Positions 51,094 to 61,096 are shown, counted from the stretch's first letter. The stretch is DNA of 64,000 nucleotides from Actinomycetospora soli (GCF_021026295.1 NZ_JAJNDA010000024.1:1-64000), one strand, 5' to 3'. Numbers and translations: made by a program. The notes: generated by a model from the sequence alone, not told the origin.

Positions 51094-52910
51094 CGGGCCA
51101 CCCGGTCGTCGGTGGCCTGCGCGAAGACCGCGGAGATGTAGGGCGTGCGGGCGGTGAGGTCGGCCGCGGCACGGTCGGTCAGCGTGTACAGCGGGCCCGC
51201 GACCACGGTGAGCGCGATCCCGACCGCGACCAGCCCGGCCGTCGCGGCCGTCATCGCCCGCGGGAGGCGCACGGGGGACCCGTGGTCCTCGCGGTCGGAG
51301 ACTCCGGCGCCCATGAACGCCCCGGAGTAGGACGTGGAGAGCCGGCCCGACCCCGCGTACGCCTCTCCCGCGCGGCCGGCCCCGATGAGCACGGGGAAGC
51401 GCTGGTCCATGCCGTCGCGCAGGGACTCGGGGTCGACCGGCTCGTCGTCGACCTCGTCGATCTCGTCGTCCTCGTCGTCCAGGTGGTCGTCCGGGTCGTC
51501 ACCGTCGTCCGCGGGCTCGAGGGCGTCGTCGTCGTTGCCGTCGGCGTCGTCGGGGTGCTCGGCGGGGAGCTGCTCGACCGGCCGCCAGAACGCCAGGACC
51601 CAGACCTTGGCCATCGCGTAGAGGGTCAGCAGGCTCGTCAGCACCGACCCCACCACGAGCAGCCAGGCGAGGACCGAGCCGTCCTGCACGCCCGCCTCGA
51701 TCAGGCCGAGCTTGCCGACGAACCCGGACAGCGGCGGGATGCCGCCGAGGTTGATCGCCGGGACGAAGTAGAGGACGGCGAGCAGCGGGCTGGCGGCCGC
51801 GAGCCCGGCCAGGCGCGTGGTGGACGTCGAGCCACCGAGCCGTTCGATCAGGCCCGCCACGCAGAACAGCGTCGCCTGCACGGTGATGTGGTGGACGACG
51901 TAGAAGATCGCGGCGCCCACGCCGGCGGGCGTCGTCAGCGCCACGCCGAAGATCATGTAGCCGATGTGGCTGACCAGCGTGAACGACAGGACGCGCTTGA
52001 TGTCGTCCTGCGCGATCGCCCCCAGCGCGCCGATCACCATGGTCGCGAGGGCGGCGACGAGCAGGATGTCGTCGGCCACCGAGTCGCCGGGGAAGAGCAG
52101 GGTCTCGGTGCGGATGATCGAGTAGACACCGACCTTGGTGAGCAGGCCGGCGAACACGGCCGTCACCGGCGCGGCCGCCGTCGGGTAGGAGTCGGGCAGC
52201 CAGGCCGAGAGCGGGAAGACCGCCGCCTTGATGCCGAAGGCCGTGAGCAGCACGAGGTGGATGGTCAGCTGGGTGCCCGCGGGCACCGCCTCCATCCGGA
52301 CCGAGATCTGGGCGAGGTTGAGCGTGCCCACCGCCGCGTACACGAGCGCGATCCCGGCCAGGAAGACCAGCGAGGACACCACGTTCACCACGACGTAGGT
52401 CAGTCCCGCGCGGATGCGCGAGCGCGTCCCGCCGAGGGTCAGCAGCACGTAGCTGGCCATCAGGAGGACCTCGAACCCGACGTAGAGGTTGAACAGGTCC
52501 CCCGAGAGGAACGCGTTCGCCACGCCCGCGGCGAGGACCAGGTAGGTCGGGTGGAAGATCGAGACCGGGGTGCGGCTGTCGTCGGTCGCGGTGCCCTGGC
52601 CGATGGCGTAGAGGAACACCAGCAGCGTCACCGTCATGGACGTGAGCAGCATGATCGTCGAGAGCTGGTCGGCGACCAGGGTGATGCCCAGCGGCGCGGG
52701 CCAGGACCCGACGGTGACCACCCGCGGGCGGTCGGCCGCCCCGGCGACCAGCACGGCGGAGATCGCCACCACCGCGACGAGCACCGACACCGACACCGCC
52801 CGCTGCAGGTTCGGGCGACCGGCGAGGACCAGCGCGAGCCCGGCCCCGAGCAACGGCAGCAGCACCGGGAGCGGCATGAGGCTCTCGATGACGGTCGGTG
52901 CCGGGTTCAC
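51090..52910 (-). CDS. mrpD: Mrp antiporter subunit D (operon 2) with acidic insertion
   Basis: 606 residues. Seen: LFNLYVGFEVLLMASYVLLTLGG, KAAVFPLSAWLPDSYPTAAAPVTAVFAGLLTKVGVYSIIR, DIKRVLSFTLVSHIGYMIFG and PLSGFVGKLGLIEAG. Between the penultimate and last helices (about residues 450-505) lies a strongly acidic insertion rich in Asp and Glu (DDGDDPDDHLDDEDDEIDE), making it about 100 residues longer than typical MrpD. GTG 52910 overlaps mrpC by 4 bases. Confidence 0.93.
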   Translation of the reverse strand: MNPAPTVIESLMPLPVLLPLLGAGLALVLAGRPNLQRAVSVSVLVAVVAISAVLVAGAADRPRVVTVGSWPAPLGITLVADQLSTIMLLTSMTVTLLVFLYAIGQGTATDDSRTPVSIFHPTYLVLAAGVANAFLSGDLFNLYVGFEVLLMASYVLLTLGGTRSRIRAGLTYVVVNVVSSLVFLAGIALVYAAVGTLNLAQISVRMEAVPAGTQLTIHLVLLTAFGIKAAVFPLSAWLPDSYPTAAAPVTAVFAGLLTKVGVYSIIRTETLLFPGDSVADDILLVAALATMVIGALGAIAQDDIKRVLSFTLVSHIGYMIFGVALTTPAGVGAAIFYVVHHITVQATLFCVAGLIERLGGSTSTTRLAGLAAASPLLAVLYFVPAINLGGIPPLSGFVGKLGLIEAGVQDGSVLAWLLVVGSVLTSLLTLYAMAKVWVLAFWRPVEQLPAEHPDDADGNDDDALEPADDGDDPDDHLDDEDDEIDEVDDEPVDPESLRDGMDQRFPVLIGAGRAGEAYAGSGRLSTSYSGAFMGAGVSDREDHGSPVRLPRAMTAATAGLVAVGIALTVVAGPLYTLTDRAAADLTARTPYISAVFAQATDDRVAR

Positions 52911-53380
52911 GTCGAGCCGCCCGTCGTCGCGACCGCCGCACGCTCGGCGCGCTCGTCGTCGGTGTCCGAGGTCGACTCGCAGCCCGTGGTGTCGAACTCG
53001 TCCTCGTCGATCTGCTCGTCGCGCTCGAGCCGCCGGCGCACCGAGCGGTCCTCGGCGTCCACCCCGAGGTCGTCCTCGCGGTCGAGGGTCCAGGTGCGGT
53101 GGATGATCGACAGCAGGAAGGCGGCGACGCCGAGGGTGATGACGATGGCGGTGAGGACGAGGGCCTGCACCAGCGCGTCGCTCATCCCGGCCTCCGGGCT
53201 GCGGCCGACGAACGGCGCCGTGCCGAAGGGGCCGCCCGAGGAGATGACCAGCAGGTTCGTGGCGTTGCCGAGGACCAGGACGCCGAGCAGCACGCGGGTG
53301 AGGCTCCGGTCGAGCAGCAGGTAGACCCCGGCGCTGTAGAGCAGGGCGATGAGCACCAGCATGACGAGGGACATGCTCAC
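52907..53380 (-). CDS. mrpC: Mrp antiporter subunit C (operon 2)
   Basis: 157 residues. NuoK-like core LVMLVLIALLYSAGVYLLLDRSLTRVLLGVLVLGNATNLLVISSGG and DALVQALVLTAIVITLGVAAFLLSII. The C-terminal ~45 residues form an acidic, Asp/Glu-rich tail. GTG 53380 overlaps mrpA by 4 bases. Confidence 0.92.
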   Translation of the reverse strand: MSMSLVMLVLIALLYSAGVYLLLDRSLTRVLLGVLVLGNATNLLVISSGGPFGTAPFVGRSPEAGMSDALVQALVLTAIVITLGVAAFLLSIIHRTWTLDREDDLGVDAEDRSVRRRLERDEQIDEDEFDTTGCESTSDTDDERAERAAVATTGGST

Positions 53381-56289
53381 GAGTGGACCTCCGTCCGCTC
53401 CGGGCCGACGGCGGCCGCGCCGGGGTCGGCGCGCCGGTCGAGCTCCGCGCCGAGGCTGCGCAGGATGTCGAGGACGAGACCGACCACGATCAGGTAGACG
53501 CCGACGTCGAACACCAGCGACGTCACGAACTTGACGGTGCCGAGCACCGGCAGGGTGGCCTCGAGGACCGCGGTCTGCAGCACCTCGCCGCCGAGGACGA
53601 GCCCGCCCACGCCGCTCAGGCCGGCGAGCAGCAGCCCGGCGCCGAGCAGGGTGCCCGCCTCGACCGGGGCCGCCTCGCCCAGCTCGTACCGGCCCCCGGC
53701 GACGTAGCGGACCACCAGGGCGAGCCCGGCGAGCAGGCCACCCGCGAAGCCGCCGCCCGGCGCGTTGTGCCCGGCGAACAGGAAGTAGATCGAGAGCACC
53801 ATGATCGTCGGGAAGACGAGCCGCGTGACGACCTCGAGCAGCAGGTTCCGCTCGGCGGGCTCGGGTCCCGGGCGGGTGCGGCGGGCGAGGCGCTCGAGGG
53901 TCGGCCCGCGCAGCCAGCCGAAGCCACCGCCGGGGGCGGGATCGACCGGGGCCCGTCGGCGCCGGCGCCGCGACCCGCCGGGCGGCAGGCCGGTGCGCCG
54001 GTTGAGGAAGACCAGGCTGGCGACGCCGGTCGCCGCGGCCAGCAGCACGGAGAGCTCGCCGATGGTGTCCCAGGCGCGGATGTCGACCAGCGTCACGTTG
54101 ACGACGTTCTGCCCCTCGCCGAAGGCGTAGGCCTGCGAGGGGAAGGCCAGAGAGACCGCGGGCTGGGTCCGCGCCCCGAGCGCGGTGGCGCCGAGCAGGG
54201 CCACCAGCACGCCCACGGGGAGGGCCACCGCGAGCCGCGCGAGGCGGCGTCGTCCGGTGTGGTGCTCGGTGATGTCCGCGGGCAGCCGGCGCAGCACCAG
54301 GACGATGACGACGAGGGTCATCGTCTCCACCAGCGCCTGCGTGAGGGCGACGTCCGGTGCCCCGGCGAGGGCGAAGATGACGGCCACGGCGTAGCCGAGG
54401 CCGCCGACCAGCAGGACGGCCGCGATGCGGCGGCGGGCGCGGGCCGCGGCCGCGGTGGAGACCACGGCGAGGACCGCCATGACCACCTGCCCGGACGAGT
54501 CGGCGAACCGGTCGATCCGGATGTCGCCGACGGCGCCGGAGAGGACCAGGACGAGCCCGGGGCCGACGAGCAGGACTCCGAGGATCGTGCAGAGCACGAC
54601 CGGGAGCGACCCGCGCTGGGTGCGGACGGTGACGCGCAGCGCGGCCTTCTCGAGCGCGTGCACCAGCGCGCGCCAGGTGACCTCGGAGCGGATCGCGTCG
54701 AGCGGCCGGAACGCCGCGAGCCGGTCCGCGACGCGGGGCGCGGCGAGCAGCAGACCCAGCACGATCGCCAGCACGGACAGCCCGAGGGCGAGGGTGAGGC
54801 CGGGCCAGAGCTTGAGCGCCAGGGGCGTCGGGTAGCTCGGCGCGAGGACGTCGGCGTACGCGGTGAGCAGCGGGGTGACCGCGCCGAGGGCGAACGCGGC
54901 GACGAGCGAGAGACCGCCCAGCACCACCGGGGCGGCGAGGAAGAGCGCGCCCGGGCGGATCCACTCGGTGCGGTCGGTCGTGGTGAACACGCCGGTGAAG
55001 GCGCCGAGCACGAACCGGGCGCTGTAGGCGACCGTGAGCACCGAGCCGAGCACCACGACGCCGAGCAGCACCCCGGCCCACGGTCCGTAGGCCCGGTGCA
55101 GGAACGCCTCGAAGGCGCCCTCCTTCGTCACGAACCCGAACAGCGGCGGGATGCCCGCCATCGAGGCGGCGGCCAGGGTGCCGACCACCGCGAGGACCGG
55201 CGCGCGGCGGCCGAGGCCGGCGAGCTCGCGCAGGTCGCGCGTGCCGGCGCAGCGGTCGATCACGCCGACGGTGAGGAAGAGCGCGGACTTGAACAGCGCG
55301 TGCGCCACGACGAGCGCGGCGGCGGCGAGCGCGGCGTCCCGCGTGCCCGCCCCGGCGAGCAGGATCATGAACCCCAGCTGGGAGACCGTGCCGTGCGCCA
55401 GCAGCAGCTTGAGGTCGGTCTGACGGGCGGCCACGATCCCGCCGAGCAGCATCGTCAGGCCGGCGGCGATCGCGATGACCGGCCGCCACCCGGCGTCGTC
55501 GGCGAAGCCCGGCGCGAGGCGCAGCACGAGGTAGACGCCGGCCTTGACCATGGCCGCGGCGTGCAGGAAGGCGCTGACCGGGGTCGGCGCCGCCATCGCC
55601 GAGGGCAGCCAGAAGTGGAACGGGATCAGCGCGGACTTCGACAGCGCGCCGACGAGGACGCAGACCACGCCGGCCGTCACCGCCGTGCCGCTCAGCGAGG
55701 GGCCGGCCGCGACGATGGCCGAGAGCCGGTAGGTGCCCGCGGCCTCGGCGAGGACGACCAGCCCGACGAGCATCGTGAGCCCGCCAGCCGCGGTGACGGT
55801 GAGCGCCTGCATCGCCGCCGCGCGGCTCGCCCGCTTGTGGGCGTCCTGCCCCACGAGCAGGAACGAGAAGATCGTCGTCAGTTCCCAGCAGACGTAGAGC
55901 ACGACGACGTCGTCGGCCCAGACCAGCGCGAGCATCGCGCCGGCGAAGGCGAGCAGCACCCCGGCGAAGCGCGGCAGCCCGCCCGACGACGGCGTGAAGT
56001 AGCGCGAGCAGTAGAGGACCACCAGGGCGCCGACGCCGGTGACGAGCAGCGAGAGCAGCGCCGAGAGCGGGTCGAGGCGCACGGCCACGTCGACGCCGAG
56101 CGCCGGGATCCAGGTGAAGCCCTCGGCGGTGGCGCGGCCGGCGAGCACGGCCGGCAGCTGCGTGAGGATCCAGGCGAAGGCCGCGGCCGGCACGAGGGCG
56201 AGCCCGACGAACGCGGTGCGCCCCAGGCTGCGCACGAGCAGGGGCGCGACCAGCGCGGCCGCGGCGTGCACCGCCAGCAGGACCAGCAC
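53377..56289 (-). CDS. mrpA: Mrp cation/proton antiporter, fused MrpA-MrpB subunit (operon 2)
   Basis: 970 residues. Antiporter module: VLYVCWELTTIFSFLLVGQD, KSALIPFHFWLPSAMAAPTPVSAFLHAAAMVKAGVYLVLR, LKLLLAHGTVSQLGF and GFVTKEGAFEAF; middle part ALTQALVETMTLVVIVLVLRRLP; MrpB-like end IYFLFAGHNAPGGGFAGGLLAGLALVVRYVAGG. Same fusion as operon 1 but clearly diverged, so an ancient duplication or separate acquisition. GTG 56289 lies 49 bases after menD on the same strand, so read-through from menD is possible. Confidence 0.94.
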   Translation of the reverse strand: MLVLLAVHAAAALVAPLLVRSLGRTAFVGLALVPAAAFAWILTQLPAVLAGRATAEGFTWIPALGVDVAVRLDPLSALLSLLVTGVGALVVLYCSRYFTPSSGGLPRFAGVLLAFAGAMLALVWADDVVVLYVCWELTTIFSFLLVGQDAHKRASRAAAMQALTVTAAGGLTMLVGLVVLAEAAGTYRLSAIVAAGPSLSGTAVTAGVVCVLVGALSKSALIPFHFWLPSAMAAPTPVSAFLHAAAMVKAGVYLVLRLAPGFADDAGWRPVIAIAAGLTMLLGGIVAARQTDLKLLLAHGTVSQLGFMILLAGAGTRDAALAAAALVVAHALFKSALFLTVGVIDRCAGTRDLRELAGLGRRAPVLAVVGTLAAASMAGIPPLFGFVTKEGAFEAFLHRAYGPWAGVLLGVVVLGSVLTVAYSARFVLGAFTGVFTTTDRTEWIRPGALFLAAPVVLGGLSLVAAFALGAVTPLLTAYADVLAPSYPTPLALKLWPGLTLALGLSVLAIVLGLLLAAPRVADRLAAFRPLDAIRSEVTWRALVHALEKAALRVTVRTQRGSLPVVLCTILGVLLVGPGLVLVLSGAVGDIRIDRFADSSGQVVMAVLAVVSTAAAARARRRIAAVLLVGGLGYAVAVIFALAGAPDVALTQALVETMTLVVIVLVLRRLPADITEHHTGRRRLARLAVALPVGVLVALLGATALGARTQPAVSLAFPSQAYAFGEGQNVVNVTLVDIRAWDTIGELSVLLAAATGVASLVFLNRRTGLPPGGSRRRRRRAPVDPAPGGGFGWLRGPTLERLARRTRPGPEPAERNLLLEVVTRLVFPTIMVLSIYFLFAGHNAPGGGFAGGLLAGLALVVRYVAGGRYELGEAAPVEAGTLLGAGLLLAGLSGVGGLVLGGEVLQTAVLEATLPVLGTVKFVTSLVFDVGVYLIVVGLVLDILRSLGAELDRRADPGAAAVGPERTEVHS

Positions 56290-56338
56290 CTATCGACCCC
56301 CAGCTCGTTCGCGACCGTCACCCGCCGTCGCAACGAGC

Positions 56339-58087
56339 CTACCGACCGGGTCCGACACCACCCGGTGATCGACCGTCGGCGGCGGTGTCCGGATCGTCCA
56401 GTTCGAGGGACGCGGTGCGCGCCGCGGCCCGCCACCGGTCGGCGTCCGCGCGGCGGGCGGTCCGGTCGACCGCGACCTCCACGACGCGCACGCCGGGCCG
56501 CCCGGTCGGTGCGAGTGCGGCGGTGAGGGCGTCGCCGGGGTCGGTCGCGGCCACGCCGGTGTGCGACACGCCGTGCGCGCGGCACAACGCCTGCAGATCG
56601 GTGCCGTGCGGCGTCGCGAACACCCGCTCGAACGCCGCCGCGTGCGCGGGCGCGCCCTGCTCGAGGGTGGCGAACACGCTGCCGCCGTCGTCGTTGGCCA
56701 CCACGATCGTCAGCTCCGGCCGCGGTTCGTCGGGCCCGACGAGCAGGCCGCCCGCGTCGTGCAGGAACGTCAGGTCGCCGAGCAGCGCGTAGGTGGGGCC
56801 GCCGTGGGCGAGCGCGGCTCCCGTGGCGAAGGACACCGCGCCGTCGATGCCGGACACCCCGCGGGCGGACAGCAGCGTGAGGTCGGCACGTGGTTCCGCG
56901 GCGAGGGCCACGTCACGGACGGGGCTGGAGGAGCCGACCACGAGCAGGGCGCCCGACGGCAGCGCGCGGACCGTGGCGGCCGCCAGGCCGGGCCCGGACC
57001 CGGCGTCGGGGACGACCACCCGGGCGACCCGGGCGTCGGCGGCGCGGACCGCCTCGCCCCAGCCGGCGTCGACGCCCCACGCCGCGGGCGGGGGCAGCGC
57101 GCCGACACGGCTGGCCGAGGACGCGACGTCGGTCCAGCCGGGGCGGGCCCCGGCGGACCCGGCCGACGGGACGACGACGACCTCGACCCGCGGGTCGGCG
57201 AGCAGGCGGGAGATCGGGCGGTGCAGGGTCGGGCGCCCGAGAACGACCGCGCGGGCGGGCAGCAGGTGCGGCGCGGACCCGTCGAGCGCGGACTCCAGCA
57301 GCCGCGTGCCCGCGCGCAGCGAGCGGCCCCACAGCGGGGACGTCGGCTCCGCGATCACCGGGACCCCGTCGGGCAGCCCGTCGGGGGCCTCGGCGCCGTG
57401 CCCCGCCACCACGAGCGTCGGTACCGCGGCGGACAGGTCGAGCGGGGCGACCTGCGGCACCCGGGCCGCGACCTCGGTCCACGCCCGTCCGCCCGGCCGG
57501 CCCGCCGCCCAGTCCGGGAGCGTGTCGTCGGGGGCGTCGTCGACCAGGGGCTCGCGCAGCGGGAGGTCGAGCTGCACCGGGCCGGGGTCGGCGGTGGTCG
57601 TGCCGCGGGCCCGGTCGAGGGCGCGGCACACGGCGGCCCGCCACCCGGCGGCCGCGCGGGGTCGCTCCTCGGCGAGGGGCAGCGTGATCGCCGCCCGGAC
57701 CGCCCCGCCGAACAGCCCGGCCTGGTCGATGGTCTGGTTCGCGCCGGTCCCGACGAGCTCGAGCGGCCGGTCGGCGCTCGCCACCACGAGCGGGATCCCG
57801 GCGTGCGAGGCCTCGAGCACCGCCGGGTGCAGGTTCGCGACCGCCGTGCCCGAGGTCACCACGACGGGGACCGGCGTGCCGGAGCGCGCGGCCAGCCCCA
57901 CCGCGAGGAACCCCGCCGAGCGCTCGTCGATCCGGACGTGCAGCCGGACCCGGCCGGCCGCGTCCGCGGCGTGCAGCGCGAGCAGGAGCGGCGCGTTCCG
58001 CGACCCCGGGCAGGCCACGACCTCCCGCACCCCGCCCCGGACCCACTCGTCGACGACGACACGGGCCTGCACCGTCGACGGGGTCAC
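56339..58087 (-). CDS. menD: SEPHCHC synthase MenD (menaquinone biosynthesis)
   Basis: 582 residues, thiamine pyrophosphate enzyme joining 2-oxoglutarate-derived succinic semialdehyde to isochorismate. Seen: VACPGSRNAPLLLALH (about 24-39), RIDERSAGFLAVGLA with the TPP glutamate, VTSGTAVANLHPAVLEASHAGIPLVVASADRP, NQTIDQAGLFG, and the TPP-binding ALLGDLTFLHDAGGLL ... VVANDDGGSVFATLEQ. GTG 58087 is chosen from the canonical N-terminus and a -10 element 8 bases upstream. Confidence 0.95.
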   Translation of the reverse strand: MTPSTVQARVVVDEWVRGGVREVVACPGSRNAPLLLALHAADAAGRVRLHVRIDERSAGFLAVGLAARSGTPVPVVVTSGTAVANLHPAVLEASHAGIPLVVASADRPLELVGTGANQTIDQAGLFGGAVRAAITLPLAEERPRAAAGWRAAVCRALDRARGTTTADPGPVQLDLPLREPLVDDAPDDTLPDWAAGRPGGRAWTEVAARVPQVAPLDLSAAVPTLVVAGHGAEAPDGLPDGVPVIAEPTSPLWGRSLRAGTRLLESALDGSAPHLLPARAVVLGRPTLHRPISRLLADPRVEVVVVPSAGSAGARPGWTDVASSASRVGALPPPAAWGVDAGWGEAVRAADARVARVVVPDAGSGPGLAAATVRALPSGALLVVGSSSPVRDVALAAEPRADLTLLSARGVSGIDGAVSFATGAALAHGGPTYALLGDLTFLHDAGGLLVGPDEPRPELTIVVANDDGGSVFATLEQGAPAHAAAFERVFATPHGTDLQALCRAHGVSHTGVAATDPGDALTAALAPTGRPGVRVVEVAVDRTARRADADRWRAAARTASLELDDPDTAADGRSPGGVGPGR

Positions 58088-58095
58088 GGCGGGCG

Positions 58096-58101
58096 AGCGT
58101 A
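58096..58101 (-). promoter_or_regulatory. -10 element (TACGCT) for menD
   Basis: Minus-strand TACGCT, then the 8 bases CGCCCGCC, then GTG 58087. The same CGCCCGCC-GTGACC junction follows the -10 of the TauE/SafE gene. Confidence 0.45.
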
Positions 58102-58296
58102 TCCAGCGACCGCGATCCCGGCCGCGCGAGCGGCCCGCGCCACCCACACACGTCCCGCGCGTCCCGATCGGTGCCCGACGCCGGGGATCGTCCGGTTCGG
58201 TGCGTGGTCCGTGACCCGGCCGGGCGACCCTCGTCGGGGTGGAGCCGGGCGCGTCCTGACCGGGCCCGACCACCCGCCCGCGGTGCACTGCCCGTC

Positions 58297-59586
58297 ATGC
58301 GCACCTCCCGACCCGCGGCCGGCGGTCGAGCTCCGCTGCGCTCCGTCCCCCGGCGGCTCCTGCTGCCCGCGCTGCTGACGAGCGCGGTGCTGCTGCTCGG
58401 CGGCGCCGTCGCCGCGATCGGCGCGGCGCCCCCGGTCCCCGGCGTCGTCTCGCCCGGCACCGACGCGCAGACGTGGCGCCCTGACCTCGCGGGCGACGCG
58501 GTGGGCGTCCAGGTCGCGGGCGGGTCGGCCCGGCTCGCGTCGCCACGCGCCGAGCAGCGCCCGGGCAGCCTGCGCGGGGCCTCCCGGGAGGGCTTCCTCG
58601 ACCTCGGCTCGCACACCTTCGCGCGCGCCGTCGACCGCGTCACCGTGCCCGTCCGGGCGGACACCCCCGCGGGGACCGCGGTGCACGTCGACGTGCGCGG
58701 CCGCGACGACGCGGGCCGCTGGTCGGAGTGGACGCCCGCGGCCCCGGGGAGCCCGGCCCTCCTCGACGCCCCGACCCGCACGGTGGCGCTGCGCCTCACC
58801 CTCGTCGCGCCGCCGGGCGGGGCGACCCCGACGGTCCGGGCGGTCACGGTGCAGGCGGACCGGGTGACGGCGGGCTCCCGGGCGCTGACCCCGCGGGCGT
58901 CCTACCGCGTGTTCGCCACGCGCGAGGGGCTCGTCGGCGGCACCACCGCGAACGGCCACGTCATCACCGAGGACGACCAGTTCGTGGCGCTGCCCTCGCG
59001 GCGGGCGCTGGACGCCGACGGCAAGGGCGACTACAGCGTCCGCGTCTGCACCGAGGCGGGCCGGTGCGCGACGGTCCCCGTCTGGGACGTCGGGCCCTGG
59101 AACACCGACGACGACTACTGGAACGCCGCCCCGCCGCGGCAGAACTGGGGCGACCTCGCCCAGGGCCTCCCGCAGGCCCAGGCCGCCTACAGCGACCACT
59201 ACCACGGGGGCGAGGACGGTTTCGGCCGCTCGGTGAAGAACCCGGCCGGGATCGACCTCGGCGACGGCGTGTTCCACGCCCTCGGGCTGCAGGACAACGG
59301 GTGGGTGACCGTCGAGTACCTCTGGACCGGACGGTCCGGCGAGGCGCCCGCCGACGTCCACCTCGCGACGGCGGACCGGTCGGCCACGGTGCGCTCGGCG
59401 CCCGCCTCCGGGGCGGTCGACATGGGGGTGGTCGGGCGCGCCGCGCAGGTCGACGTCACCTGCCGCGCCACCGGCGACACGGTGACCGGCGCGCGCGGCG
59501 CGAGCGCGGAGTGGCTGCGCATCGGCGCCGACCGCTACGTGCCCGCGGCCTTCCTGACGACGGGTGCGGCCGCGCCGGTCTGCTGA
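58297..59586 (+). CDS. Secreted protein with DPBB/RlpA-like C-terminal region
   Basis: 429 residues. Twin-Arg-rich N-terminus with signal helix [25 protein letters not shown] beta-rich middle ([25 protein letters not shown] ... GRWSEWTPA) resembles wall-associated domains, followed by [48 protein letters not shown] and [29 protein letters not shown], a conserved actinobacterial block with double-psi-barrel character; DVGPWN and GIDLGDGV suggest RlpA-like peptidoglycan action. ATG 58297 is chosen as it precedes the signal. Divergent from menD. Confidence 0.72.
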   Translation: MRTSRPAAGGRAPLRSVPRRLLLPALLTSAVLLLGGAVAAIGAAPPVPGVVSPGTDAQTWRPDLAGDAVGVQVAGGSARLASPRAEQRPGSLRGASREGFLDLGSHTFARAVDRVTVPVRADTPAGTAVHVDVRGRDDAGRWSEWTPAAPGSPALLDAPTRTVALRLTLVAPPGGATPTVRAVTVQADRVTAGSRALTPRASYRVFATREGLVGGTTANGHVITEDDQFVALPSRRALDADGKGDYSVRVCTEAGRCATVPVWDVGPWNTDDDYWNAAPPRQNWGDLAQGLPQAQAAYSDHYHGGEDGFGRSVKNPAGIDLGDGVFHALGLQDNGWVTVEYLWTGRSGEAPADVHLATADRSATVRSAPASGAVDMGVVGRAAQVDVTCRATGDTVTGARGASAEWLRIGADRYVPAAFLTTGAAAPVC

Positions 59587-59609
59587 GATCGGCTCCGGCG
59601 CGACCTGGC

Positions 59610-59615
59610 TACGCT
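59610..59615 (+). promoter_or_regulatory. -10 element (TACGCT) of a leaderless menA transcript
   Basis: TACGCT followed by 6 bases and ATG 59622, with no ribosome site. Confidence 0.5.
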
Positions 59616-59621
59616 CGCGCC

Positions 59622-60497
59622 ATGGCCACCGTGGCGGAATGGGTCGAGGGCGCGCGGCCCCGCACACTGCCGAACGCGATCGCCCCCGTCGTCGCCGGCA
59701 GCGGCGCCGCCGCGAGCGGCGGCGGCTTCCAGGTCGTGGCGGCGGTGCTCGCCCTCGTCGTGGCGATGGGGATGGTCATCGGCGTCAACTACGCCAACGA
59801 CTACTCCGACGGCATCCGCGGCACCGACGACGAGCGGGTCGGGCCGATGCGCCTCGTGGGCTCCCGGGCGGCGTCGCCGGGGGCGGTCCGACGGGCCGCG
59901 TTCGTGTCGCTGGGCATCGGCGCGCTCGCCGGCGTCGCGCTCCTCGCGGTCAGCGGCGCCTGGTGGCTGCTCCTGATCGGGGCCGTGTGCCTGGCGGGGG
60001 CCTGGTTCTACACCGGCGGGTCCTCGCCCTACGGCTACCGCGGCCTCGGCGAGGTCGCGGTGTTCCTCTTCTTCGGCCCGGTGGCCGTCCTCGGGACGGA
60101 GTACACGCAGTCGGGGCGCGTGAGCGGGCTCGGGATCGGCACGGCCGTCGGGGTGGGGCTGCTGTCCTGCGCCGTGCTCGTCGCGAACAACCTCCGCGAC
60201 GTCCCCTCGGACACCGTCGCGGGTAAAAGGACCTTGGCCGTCCTGCTCGGCGAGCGGGACACGCGTGTGATGTACGCCGCCCTCGTGGTGGTCCCGCTGG
60301 GCATGAGCCTCGTGCTGAGCCTCCGCGCGCCCTGGGCGCTGCTCGGGCTGGTGTCCCTCGTGGTGCTCGTGCCGGCCCTGCGCCGGGTGCTCGGCGGGGC
60401 CCGCGGTCCGGCCCTGATCCCGGTGCTGCGCGACACCGGCCTCGCGCTGCTGGTGTGGGCGATCGGCACGGCCGCGGGGCTCGCGCTCGCCGGCTGA
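59622..60497 (+). CDS. menA: 1,4-dihydroxy-2-naphthoate polyprenyltransferase
   Basis: 291 residues, UbiA-superfamily membrane enzyme attaching the polyprenyl tail to dihydroxynaphthoate. Seen: [22 protein letters not shown] (about 6-27), the Asp-rich motif [51 protein letters not shown] as second Asp motif, and eight to nine helices. The tail likely comes from the polyprenyl synthase at 22.7-23.7 kb. ATG 59622 supported by a -10 element. Confidence 0.95.
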   Translation: MATVAEWVEGARPRTLPNAIAPVVAGSGAAASGGGFQVVAAVLALVVAMGMVIGVNYANDYSDGIRGTDDERVGPMRLVGSRAASPGAVRRAAFVSLGIGALAGVALLAVSGAWWLLLIGAVCLAGAWFYTGGSSPYGYRGLGEVAVFLFFGPVAVLGTEYTQSGRVSGLGIGTAVGVGLLSCAVLVANNLRDVPSDTVAGKRTLAVLLGERDTRVMYAALVVVPLGMSLVLSLRAPWALLGLVSLVVLVPALRRVLGGARGPALIPVLRDTGLALLVWAIGTAAGLALAG

Positions 60498-60566
60498 GCC
60501 GACCGCGCCGCCAGGGGCCGGCCGACCCGTCGCGGACCGGCGGCGGGGCGCCCCGGCGCCCTGCGC

Positions 60567-60881
60567 CTACTCGGCCGGGGCGTCGCCGCGCAGCTCGGCG
60601 CGCAGGCGTTCCCGCTGCTCACGGCGGGTGGCCGTGGCCGCGGCGAGCTCCGCGTTGACCCGCGCGCGCAGCGGCCGGAAGAGCACGAGCGAGAGCGGCA
60701 GGGCGAGGACGATGGCCACGATGAGGGCGACGAGCAGCGGCAGACCGACCAGCACGAGCACGCCCGCGATCACGGCGACCAGCACGAGTCGGGCGCCCAC
60801 GTAGAGGGCGACGGCGAGGACCGGCGAGCCGCTGCGGGCGCCCTCGGGGGCCGTCTCGCGGCCCGTTTCTCCTGTCTCCAC
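60567..60881 (-). CDS. DUF4229 membrane protein
   Basis: 104 residues. Two helices (AVALYVGARLVLVAVIAGVLVLVG and LLVALIVAIVLALPLSLVLF) followed by RPLRARVNAELAAATATRREQRERLRAEL, the charged helix typical of DUF4229. These genes often sit beside menA in actinobacteria; function unknown. GTG 60881. Convergent with menA; the 69-base gap is GC-rich with weak inverted repeats only. Confidence 0.78.
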   Translation of the reverse strand: METGETGRETAPEGARSGSPVLAVALYVGARLVLVAVIAGVLVLVGLPLLVALIVAIVLALPLSLVLFRPLRARVNAELAAATATRREQRERLRAELRGDAPAE

Positions 60882-60943
60882 GGGGTCCAGGGTAGGCCCG
60901 GGGGCGGGGCGGGAACCGCGGCCCGATCGTCCGATTCCTGCCT

Positions 60944-60972
60944 TTGTGAACCTTTTACCTCCGCACTAGCGT
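60944..60972 (+). promoter_or_regulatory. bldC promoter (TTGTGA-N17-TAGCGT)
   Basis: A -35-like TTGTGA (60944-60949) and -10 TAGCGT (60967-60972) with ideal 17-base spacing. The transcript would start near 60979, giving an untranslated leader of about 118 bases. Confidence 0.68.
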
Positions 60973-61096
60973 TCGAGTACGTGGGGGGTGCGATGTCACG
61001 ATCGCTCCAGTTCGTCTGCTCCGCCCCGCGGTCACCTGGCCGCACGGGCGACAGAACCCTGGGAGATCGGGCCCGAGCGGCCCGAGGAGGTGCAGC

